Shown here: piece by piece, positions 55,718 to 64,000 of the stretch
Position numbering within the stretch: position 1 is the first letter of the stretch
Layout: each line of letters starts with the position of its first letter
Assembly (NCBI GenBank): GCA_020912385.1
Contig: CP087208.1
Location: 2,356,001 to 2,420,000 of the forward strand
DNA: 64,000 nucleotides
From: Neofusicoccum parvum
Taxonomy: Eukaryota > Ascomycota > Dothideomycetes > Botryosphaeriales > Botryosphaeriaceae
Direction of reading: 5' to 3'
The notes under the pieces: model-generated
What the model was told of the DNA's origin: nothing
Databases searched by the model: none
What the model saw: the letters and a program-made list of their open reading frames with translations, nothing else
Translations under genes and position numbers: made by a program

Positions 55718-58295
55718 TTACTTGCTACTCAAGATATTTGCCAAGCTCCCAAGCATACGCTTTTGCTCTTCTGTGCGCGGCAAATACACGCTCTCTCCGG
55801 ACGCCTGTCTCTGCGGCGAAGCCGGCATTTCCGCAGCCACTTGCTGCGGCGGCGTTGCCGGAGCCCACTCGACGCGGATGGGCTGGTCTCTGCTCATTTT
55901 CTGGCCGTTGAACCCTGTGCGGATGCACGCGTCAGCAGGTGAGACTCGCAAGCGGACGGCAAGGGGAGCGTGCTCATACAAAGCTCGAAACGCAGGTCGG
56001 CGGGTCCGATGATGACCTGTATCTGGTACTCGACGATGTAGTAGCGCTGGCTGGCCTGCCAGAAGCGGCGGTTCTTCTCCTTGAACTCGCGCTGGTCGGC
56101 GCCGGAGAGGTCGGACTGGATCTCGCACAGGATCTCGGCGCCGGGGCCCATCTGGAAGGGCAGGAGGTCGACGTCGTTGTCGCTCTTGATGATCCAGGTG
56201 GGGAAGGCGCGTTGGGGGTCGCCGGGCGTCAGTTTCCTGCTGAAGTTGTGCATGATTGCGTTGTTGATGCGGATCGCTTCGCCCTGGGAGGTGTGAGTTC
56301 TGTGCTGGTCTTAAGGGGATGTTGACAAACCTTTCTGATGAACCAGGCTATGGCGTTGGAAACGTAGAGCTTGCCGTTGATCGGGTCTTTGTGGGTCTTT
56401 TTGCCGTGGTGATCTGTGTCGAGTAAGCAGCGCTCGCTTTTTGTCCCGGCCGTGTTCAAACACGTACCTGGATTCTTCTTGTCATAGAGAACTTTGCAAA
56501 GAGTGCCATATGATGCTCTACAACATCTCCAGTCAAGCACACTTCTCCCACTCTTGAGCTGCCTGAGATGATCTGTGACTAGACCTTTGCAAACAGCCAG
56601 CTGTGGGTCTGGAGCGGTTCTGAAGCGGATGTTCTGGGCGTTTTGAAAAGCCTGCACGCCTCGAGCGTATCTCTCCATGAGCCGTTGCTGGACATAGGCG
56701 CTATTTCCAAGACCGCCTGAGAGGATGACGTGGGACTCCAATCGTTTAGTAACTTGCACTGATCGAGGGTGTGAAAACCTACCACCTGCTCGCCCGGATA
56801 TCTTCTTTGCAGTCTCTCCAACTGATGGTCAACGAGACCGAACATCTTCCTAATCTGTTTATCGAAAAGCTGCTGTAGATCTCCTCTGTTGCTCTATCAG
56901 TGTTTGCTTTTTGAGGACGTGACTTGAAACCAGCATGCCTTCTGAATCTCATCTCTCCATGCATGACTCCGACATCAACTTGAGTGTAATTTCTGTCAAT
57001 CTGTGGAATGCCAACGGAGAATATAGGCGTATCGCTTGGACTTCCATGCTCGCATTTGGCATTCTGGAACTCTTTGCTCTTCATCATTTGCCAAGCTGTT
57101 TCTTCCGGCCCCAGCCCGATGACAGATCGGTCAACTCTCGACAGACGCTCCAAGGCCAGATTCTCGAAGTCGTTATCAATCGCCGCCGAGCCGATTGTCT
57201 CTCCTGCATCCTCTCAGATAAGACCGTGATAGTGGCGGGAAAGTTCACTCACCAAAAACAACATCGAGCTGTTGAAGTGACATCCAATGGCTCTGATTGG
57301 CGACGACTCTCAGAACGGACAAGTCAGTAGTGCCGCCACCTGCATCGCACACGAGGAGAATGTCTTGGTCCTGCACGAATCAGCAAAGGGTCGAAGATGG
57401 AATGCGTCGCACCGATGCAGGCGATCAATCACTGGAGAAACATACCCTGAAGACTCCAGGGGCTTCGGTAGACGTGTGGACGGCGGCAGCCTCGGCCTCC
57501 GTCAGGCCAATGGAAACAACATGTCTCACATGCCGAGCGAATCCGGCTCGGTGGATGATTGCTCTGAACCTCTCCACAGTCGGGTTGTCCCAGGTCGTCG
57601 GAACGCTGAAAATGAACTCGATGTAGGCGTCGGGCCAGTATACGCCAGCGAGCTCCTGGCTCAGCACAAACTCGATGTGCTGGTACAGGTGGCGCATGTA
57701 GTCCTCGAACCACTTCTCCACCTCTTGGACGGAGCCGGGCGTCTCCTGTGGAAATTCGGCCTGTGCTTGCTGCAGTCTGGCGGGATCCAGGTACGTTTTG
57801 AACCACTCCCGGTATTCGCGGTCTTCTGCGGTCTGCTCTGATATCGTCTCGGACTGGAATCCCCAAGACGAAGGCGTTGGTGATTGGTGGGGATAGACGA
57901 GCACAGTGGGGCATTTGTTCTCGTTGGCTTGCCCGCGGCCTGGCCACTTCTGGATCCATCGGACGGTCTCCGAGCCGATGGACAGATTGGTGTACGCAAC
58001 GCCTGTGCCTGGAAGCGAGAGTGAGATTGGGTCTGCTGGTGGACAGGGTGAGGCAGGAGCAGGCGAAGCGCACGTGACGGAGACACCTGGGCGGAGCTCG
58101 GCCGAAGCTTCCAACGTCGCACGCTCACCCTGCGATGACTCCAGCCCTCTCTTTCCTCCCTCGCCATGCCAGCAAGCAACCGAGCTCCAGCCGTGGCTGA
58201 GATGACTTACAGGTCATGCCAAAGTCGACCGCCACCACCATGTGAGGCCCCTCCGCCGCCGCCGGGGGCTGTCGTTCCGCCCCGTACATGTACAT
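55718..58295 (-). CDS. Hsp70/HSPA12-like ATPase-fold protein
   Basis: A non-canonical Hsp70-type actin-fold ATPase of the kind expanded in filamentous fungi. Nine exons: 58295-58211, 58008-57446, 57370-57253, 57203-56939, 56885-56783, 56735-56468, 56413-56331, 56283-55980 and 55914-55718, encoding 661 residues. Phosphate-1 is VVAVDFGMTCTGVAY, rebuilt across intron 1. Phosphate-2 is DILLVCDAGGGTTDLSV (about residues 219-235). The adenosine-binding block is SHVILSGGLGNSAYV (from residue 379). The last spans a 47-nt intron whose branch site TTACTAAAC sits near the GGAG acceptor. The intron between exons 4 and 5 fits best with a GC donor (AG before GCATGC). There is no typical Hsp70 substrate domain or EEVD end; the C-terminus is a beta-rich region then a Pro/Gln tail. 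Role unknown. Confidence 0.88.
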
Positions 58296-59133
58296 GTTGG
58301 TGTCTTCGGAACCTCGTTGCGGCTCGCAAGAAGTACCTGCGGGGCCGCAGGGCGTCTCTCACACAGGCCTGCTTTTGACCGCCGTGCCGCATGCGCCTGT
58401 TATCGGCAGCCTCTGGCCCCCACGGCGTCCCCTGCCGTCCGCAAGGCTGAACCGCCGTGTGGGTAGCACCAGCGGCGCAGCAGTCCGCTTCCGGCCTCTG
58501 CATGCCTGACACAAGCAGTGCCTCTGTAGCGCTGTGCCGCAGAAGTACAGCGCCTCGCATCCCTTCTCAAACGGCGAGGACAGGCCCCCCACGGCCGAGC
58601 TCAGCGACGGACCAGATATCTCCAAGCGGTTGGCTCTCACGAGTACCATCTTTGCGGCCCCTGCGCATTCCACGGCTGCCAGCCATTTGAAATGCATGGC
58701 GATGCTTCGTCCTTCCCACCGTTTCCCGTTGAAAGTGCATACTTGTGCAATTGCGCTTAGTGATCCGCCGGGCGACAAGCAATCATGTGCTCCTATCCAA
58801 TCGCACCCCCTCTCCTGACTCTGACGTGCAAATTCTCGGGATGCACAGAGGAGGGCGCCTACATGAGGCGTGCATGGGTCATTCTGGCCCCCAACCACGT
58901 ACTGCTGGTTGCCGTACAAATGGAGGAGGCTACCTGCACGCATCAGCTCAGATACCAATTTTCAATCCTTGCCGCTGGCCAGTGCATTGCGCAGGCATTC
59001 GCTTCCTTGAGCTGCTCCGTGAGCCCATTTCCCTGGAGCGGAGCCTGACCTGTCTTACTTTTCCTACCGGTCCCTTTCTCGATATTCTACTCTTCACTCA
59101 GAATCTCCCTCTCTGACTCTCCTTCTAAGAGAT
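58296..59133. other. Divergent upstream region
   Basis: Between the Hsp70-like gene (-) and the single-pass membrane protein (+). The minus-strand 199-codon frame inside it has no recognisable features. A pyrimidine-rich CT stretch directly precedes the start at 59134. Confidence 0.45.
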
Positions 59134-60585
59134 ATGTCGTCCCAAGCTGGACTTACCGCTGATTCTTCCAACAATCCAAATCCGGAAGCATCAAAGATAA
59201 GGTCCAAGGAAGCACCTGGTCATGAAACGACAGACGGCGTGTCCCTTTATACTCCTCCCCCCGGCGGAGTTGGTCAAATACAAGTACAGTACACTAATTC
59301 ACGAGAGACCGCCTTCGTCGATGTTGCGCAGGTTACGCCCAATCCGGGTGGAACCCGTATCGTGACCGTTGGACAAGCCGTCGTTGAGGTTGTCGCCCCT
59401 TCAGGGCAGTTTTCTATTGCCAAAACAATCAATAGGTTATCACTTGTCGAATCATCAGTGAGCAGCGGCTCAACTCCATCACCGACGGCTAGTACGACCG
59501 CCAACAGTGCCCCAGCATCGAGTTCGAGTACAGGAAATTCTGGCGGAGGCAACTACGGCGGCATCAATCCTGGAGCAGCCGCTGGTATTGGAGTTGGAGC
59601 CGCGATTGGAGGAATTCTTCTCGCCTCCCTCATTCTCTGCCTATGGTTCCGGAGGTCGAAACAGAAAAGGCCCCGCTACGACACCGAAATTCCTCTGAAA
59701 CGGTCTCCGTCGTACGGAGAGAACAAAGCGCCAGGTCTCTCGCAAGTAACCGCAATTGGGACATGGAATTCCTCGGCGGAGAAACACTTGCCGCAGCCAC
59801 CAGCGGATGACAGTATCTCTGGGGAGATGTCGAAACTCCGCAGTTTGATCAACAACCACGTTCAAAGCTACTACCGCACTTCCGAGATCGATCTGGATAC
59901 CATCGACCAGATGGCAGTTGCTGCCTTGATAGAGAACCCTCAGATCTCAATTTCAGCGCTGGCATCCTCTATTGCTGCTCCGAAAGCTCGTACCCCGGCG
60001 CTGCGTTATCTCATCGCATCGGCTGTTTTCTCAAGAATTGGCCTTAGGAGTCACCCAGCTACGAGCCTCCTCCCACCAGAAGTTAGCGGATGCTTGGAAT
60101 CAATGACGGGACTGCAAGAGGATGGACAAGGTATGTTGCTCCTGATTTCTCCCATGGGGCTACAGCTGACGGGCTCTGTAGCTCGGGCGTCACTTCTCAG
60201 CAAATGGCGAGCCATAACTGCGGCAATGCTTCAGCCTACCTACGGCTCGAAGACCATCACCGAAGACGATCCCAGAATGCATAACATTGGCCAGGCGCTC
60301 GAAGAGCTTGACTCCGTCTTTGTTCGCTTGAGATCACGAAGAGACGAAAATTCGCAACGGCGCCGAAACCTTGAGGAAATCCTCAAGCGCGCTGCCGGCT
60401 TCGCATTTCTGCTATTCTCCCACCCAAGCTTCTGGGAGTTTGACTGGCAAGCAACCCATACTTACGAGCCAGGCAGCGTGGTCATCTTCCCAGCCTTGCT
60501 TCAGGTGACGGACGAGAGCGGGCAGAGGCACAGCCGGCCTCGCACGTTCGAGGAGGCGGAAGTGGCGCCGCTGCTTATCTCGTAG
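59134..60585 (+). CDS. Single-pass membrane protein of unknown function
   Basis: The open frame is 483 codons, but a canonical 51-nt intron (GTATGT at 60131, branch-like GCTGAC, acceptor TAG ending 60181) lies in frame, so the mature product is probably 466 residues. The N-terminal 120 residues have beta-rich sequence (VGQIQVQYTNSRETAFVDVA) and then a Ser/Thr/Gly-rich stalk. The membrane helix is GIGVGAAIGGILLASLILCL with FRRSKQKR as the cytosolic stop. No signal peptide is seen, so the helix may be a signal anchor. The cytosolic part has SKLRSLINNHVQSYYRTSEI, then ISALASSIAAPKARTPALRY. That layout (helical domain after a Ser-rich stalk and helix) recurs in fungal surface-sensor-like proteins, but I do not recognise a named family. 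Confidence 0.75.
   Translation: MSSQAGLTADSSNNPNPEASKIRSKEAPGHETTDGVSLYTPPPGGVGQIQVQYTNSRETAFVDVAQVTPNPGGTRIVTVGQAVVEVVAPSGQFSIAKTINRLSLVESSVSSGSTPSPTASTTANSAPASSSSTGNSGGGNYGGINPGAAAGIGVGAAIGGILLASLILCLWFRRSKQKRPRYDTEIPLKRSPSYGENKAPGLSQVTAIGTWNSSAEKHLPQPPADDSISGEMSKLRSLINNHVQSYYRTSEIDLDTIDQMAVAALIENPQISISALASSIAAPKARTPALRYLIASAVFSRIGLRSHPATSLLPPEVSGCLESMTGLQEDGQGMLLLISPMGLQLTGSVARASLLSKWRAITAAMLQPTYGSKTITEDDPRMHNIGQALEELDSVFVRLRSRRDENSQRRRNLEEILKRAAGFAFLLFSHPSFWEFDWQATHTYEPGSVVIFPALLQVTDESGQRHSRPRTFEEAEVAPLLIS
60131..60181 (+). other. Probable 51-nt in-frame intron
   Basis: GTATGT donor, CTGAC branch-like element and TAG acceptor; length 17 codons with no stop. Splicing joins EDGQ to ARASLLSKW. 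Retention would insert 17 hydrophobic-leaning residues. Confidence 0.7.
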
Positions 60586-61761
60586 TGCTTCTCTTTTCTT
60601 CTCGTTTTACTTGATTGGATAGCGGGGAATACCTTGTAAAGTCAGCATGTACTTGTTCCCTCATGTACGAGTGATAGGCATGATCAGCCTCGAGCCATGC
60701 TGTGGTCTGCAGCCAATGTGGCACCAGACTGGTGCCACCAGCAAGCCCTTCAGAATGCTGTGCTTGCCCCGAAAATCGCCCCCACGGCTCTCATGCATCA
60801 TTGCGCCGAGAAGTAGGGATGGTGTGTCTCAAAGGGGTGCAAGCGCCGTGCGGAGCGGCGGGTCCATTGCAGCCTTGTACAACATCTGAGCTGTGTATCG
60901 CAAAGGAAATTCTGGCAGACACAGGGGAGCCTCCCAAGGCTGAAGGAGCATCCGTTCGCTCTTGCTCTGTATGTTGCAAGACGTTTCGTCTCATTGTGCA
61001 TGGAGCTCTACTTGAGGGGGCTAAGTCATGTTCTCGAGAGAGGGAGCAACCATGCCTTGGTGCATCTGCAAACGGCAATGATTCTCGCTTGTTCGCTGTA
61101 CCGCACGCCGCACTACTTGATTGACTGTGAAAGCAATCACAGCCGCGGATGGGTCCGGTGGCTTGCATAACGAGCGGCGGCTTACATAGCACTACAGCAT
61201 GTACTGCCTCAGTGCCACCCACGCCGCAGCACTGCGGCTCTCTGAGCGAGTAAAGGCCGGCGGGCGCCCGCCCACCCAAAATTAGGAAGCCCAAAAAAAC
61301 TTGCTTCCCGTATCCCGTTATGCAATGTTCCGCGTTTCACTGGGCGGCTGTTGCCTACCGCCCAATCGGCCGTGCGACCTAGGGACCTATACACCAGGCA
61401 CTCTAGCCGGCTTATCTTCCTGCATTGCTAAGCGCTTCTCAAATAGCTTCGGCATTGCTTGCGGCCCATTTTTCCTTGGGCTCCCCTCTTGCCGTCAAAG
61501 CCCAGTTCACTCGACGTGCACACATCAACCCCCAATAAACCTCCCCCGCCTCCGCGTTGAAGTCGCAAGAAGATAACAGCCCGCCAAACCCTTCCACCTC
61601 CACATCTTCCCACAAGAACCTGCGCGCCACCTCCCCGCCCCAAGTCCTCGCCCGCAGCCACCCGCCCCGTCCCAAAACAACACCACCACCACCAACACCC
61701 CCGCCGCATGCCCCCGGCCTGCCCGGCCCCGCCCAGCCGCGGCCCTACCAGCCTCAGCACG
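60586..61761. other. Intergenic
   Basis: No gene recognised. A CCGCCC/CCACC-rich tract at 61550-61740 precedes the next gene and probably is its leader and promoter. Confidence 0.5.
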
Positions 61762-62948
61762 ATGTTCGAGCCGACGCTCGCGACGCTCGCGGCGGGCACC
61801 AACGTGGCGATCAAGCTGGCCGAGTACGGGCTGCAGCTGCGCGAGGCGTCGGCCGAGGTGCACATCTTCTCGCGGCTGATCAAGCGCGTGCAGGCGGACC
61901 TGGACGAGGCGCTGCGGCTGCACAGCTCCCCGGCCGTGCGCGCGCGCTTCGAGCAGGGGACAGACGCGCTGCGCGCGCGCAAGGCCTGGGTGGACCGCGC
62001 GGTGCGCGACGCCGTCGAGGCGCTGGCCGAGATCGGCCGGTACGTCGAGGGCGCGCGCATCGACGAGGCGAAGGAGCGGAGCATGCGGCTCGATCACCGC
62101 TTCCAGTGGATTTTCGATCATCGGAACAAGGTGGTCATGCAGGAGAAGGCGCTGTCGACGTGTCATGCCAGCTTGCTGAGCGCGATCAAGGAGTTGCATC
62201 GGATTGAGGAGGGTGCGGTGATGCCCGGGGGTGGGAGCAGGGAGGACGGCGGGGCGGAATCGAAGGGGGCGGCGGGTGAGGAGGTCGGGGGTGGGAAGGT
62301 TGGGGAGCAGGCGGCGCAGTTGCCGACGTATGAGTCGAGCCAGTACGATGAGAGGGTTGTTCCGTGGGTGTATAGGCCGGAGGGAGATGTTGCGCTTAAG
62401 TCGCCGTCAGTGAGGAGGTTCATGAGAAACAAAAAGGAGAAGATGCCTACAGTGATAGCGGAGCAAGATTTGCGGGCAGGTCAGTGCGATTTTTTTTTAA
62501 ACTTACATCGGATGAAGTCTGCAGATTTAATAGCTGTGCTGACATTGGTTTAGTTCCCAAACACCAAACGACCCCAGCTAATTTGAGCGACGATGAATTC
62601 TCCTACCTTCACATGTTCATCGAAAACCCACCGGTTGAACTCCCAGCGGAGGTCCCGCCCAGGCTGACCCTTTACAACCCGCACCCTCAGGCGGCAGAGC
62701 CGAACCCAAGCTTTCTCTCGCCCCAATCTGCGCACACTGAACGGTGCACGAGTTCCTGGAGCATCGAATCACCCCTCGCACCCCCAGGGATGACAGAAGA
62801 GCCGAAGCAAAACTTGGCCCCGATCGGGCCACGGCTATCGGCATCATCAAAGCGACGGTCGTTCAGGAAAGCGAAGCTCGATGGGGGAACTCAGAGTAGT
62901 TGGGAGAACCCAGACACAATCAACAGCGGAGTCGGCTGGGCTTCTTAA
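61762..62948 (+). CDS. Protein resembling the N-terminal domain of fungal STAND/NACHT proteins, stand-alone
   Basis: Two exons, 61762-62479 and 62554-62948, give 370 residues (74-nt intron, GTCAGT donor). The start MFEPTLATLAAGTNVAIKLA opens a helical domain (SAEVHIFSRLIKRVQADLDE, then RAVRDAVEALAEIGRYVEGA). It looks like the N-terminal domain found ahead of NACHT or NB-ARC modules in fungal signalling NTPases. Here no P-loop or repeat region follows. Instead there is a Gly/Glu-rich linker, then TYESSQYDERVVPWVYRPEG and a Ser/Pro-rich tail ending in SGVGWAS. An in-frame ATG at 61708 would add a Pro-rich stretch and is less likely. The function is unknown; adaptor or regulator of an incompatibility or stress pathway is speculation. 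Confidence 0.7.
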
Positions 62949-63673
62949 AACCGTAAGTGGACAAGTGGAAGAGAAAAAAACCGTTTCAATTGCTTTTGAT
63001 ACCCATTCCGCGAATCGACCGAAAAGATGTGTAGGAAACTTGCTAAGTGGATAGATAATGAATGACAAACGAGTAGTAATGTGTCAGAAACGAGCTATTA
63101 GTCAAGGCTAGTTCCGAGGAAGGCCACAGTGGAGCACATTCAGCCCAATAGTTTACGAATATATGCAAAACATCAGCGTGAGGGTTGTGAATGCCTTTTC
63201 GAAAACAGTTCGAGGACTAAGTTCAGTAGGTCTTTGGGCAATCGTTGCACTTTTACATGCTGGACGTGAGATGATCATCATGAGCTTTTCCAACCATCCC
63301 GTAAGCTGGCTTACATGTGCCTAGTAGAACCCTTGCATCCAAAAAGAAGCTCGAGGAGATGGCGTGCCCTACATCAATCTTCAATGTCATCAGTGAAATA
63401 AGTCAGTCCTCAGGCCTACCCAAATATATAACGTGCAGGCTGTTGTCGAGGTTCGGCGTGCAAAGGAATAATCAATCTTGATATCTTTGATGCAACGGAT
63501 GTCAGATTGAAAGTTTGAAACGTTGTGTTGAATGGAAACCAACCATTTGGCTACAATGCCCATTTCCTCCGCGCTCAATATGCCCCGAATGGATGTGGGC
63601 TTAGCGCCCTTTTCCTCTCTTTTATGCCGTTAGGCAGCTGGTCTCCCAGAAAACGCCCAGTAAATCAAACGGA
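62949..63673. other. Convergent spacer
   Basis: AT-richer 725-base spacer between the previous gene (+) and eIF4A (-). It holds both 3' UTRs; nothing coding is seen. Confidence 0.5.
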
Positions 63674-64000
63674 TTACGAAAGAAGATCCGCAACTGCACC
63701 GCATCAATTAGTCATGAGCACTCAACAGCGGGAAGAGAGGACTTACCGTTCATCGGCATCTCATCAATCTGGGTGGAGTAGTACACTGCGAGAGTCAGTA
63801 GATAACCTGGGTGACAGCTGATTATTCACTCACGTTCGATGTCGCGCAGAATCCTTACGTCCTCGCTAGTGACGAAGTTGATGGCAACACCCTTCCTTCC
63901 GAAACGCCCACTGCGACCGATTCTGTGGATGTAGTTTTCACGGTTGCTGGGAAGGTCGTAGTTAATGACCAGCGACACCTGCTGCACATCAATTCCGCGC
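63674..64000 (-). CDS. TIF1: Translation initiation factor eIF4A, C-terminal end (5' part beyond the window)
   Basis: DEAD-box RNA helicase that unwinds mRNA leaders in eIF4F. Three partial or terminal exons are visible: from the right edge to 63834, 63785-63747 and 63693-63674. They encode helicase motif V ([15 protein letters not shown]), motif VI ([13 protein letters not shown]), then [18 protein letters not shown] and the end [12 protein letters not shown] plus VADLLS before the stop TAA. The sequence agrees with eIF4A rather than with the related eIF4A3 or Ded1 by its short [12 protein letters not shown] ending. Introns of 49 and 53 nt sit in the last 30 codons. About three quarters of the gene lies to the right of the window. 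Confidence 0.95.

Noticed and set aside
56700..56800. Apparent frameshift in the Hsp70-like gene
   Set aside because: Resolved by a 47-nt intron with GTAGGT donor and ACTAAAC branch site that restores the conserved LSGGLG block.

Overview
The window is nuclear DNA of a filamentous ascomycete (Pezizomycotina, possibly Dothideomycetes). The evidence is short GT-AG introns (mostly 47-100 nt) with CTNAC-like branch sites, genes on both strands spaced about 1 kb apart, and fungus-specific families: a Zn2Cys6 regulator, a GID7-type WD protein, a secreted intradiol dioxygenase, POM34, YAR1 and allantoate-permease-type transporters. I see no rRNA, tRNA, CRISPR array or intact transposon. I assigned exon borders by hand from reading frame, splice consensus and family motifs; each model given as complete sums to a whole number of codons.

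0-12 kb: L-asparaginase (-, runs off the left edge), a PMP3-type small membrane protein (-), a GID7/WDR26-like LisH-WD40 protein (-), a GRAM-like membrane protein (-), and a single-exon protein with a nucleotidyltransferase-like acidic signature (+).

13-26 kb: five consecutive metabolic genes. They are a TauD-type 2-oxoglutarate dioxygenase (-), a flavin monooxygenase (+), two convergent allantoate/pantothenate-permease-type MFS carriers (+ and -), and a 912-residue protein (+) that joins two complete FAD-dependent amine-oxidase modules in one reading frame. The fused oxidase and its neighbourhood are the most notable content.

26-40 kb: a disordered unknown protein (-), dephospho-CoA kinase with a hydrophobic C-terminal segment (-), nucleoporin POM34 (+, divergent from the kinase), an NCS1 nucleobase/allantoin-type permease (+) with three upstream GATA sites, a secreted intradiol dioxygenase (+) and CFIm25 (+).

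40-64 kb: a 5.3-kb stretch without a convincing gene, a Zn2Cys6 factor (-), a WW-domain protein (+), a YAR1-like ankyrin protein (-), a second gene-poor stretch of 3.8 kb, a nine-exon Hsp70-like ATPase (-), a single-pass membrane protein (+), a protein resembling the N-terminal domain of fungal STAND proteins (+), and the 3' end of eIF4A (-) at the right edge.

Asparaginase, the NCS1 permease and both MFS carriers have GATAAG sites upstream. Together with the oxidases this suggests a strong nitrogen-scavenging theme in the left half. That link is inference.
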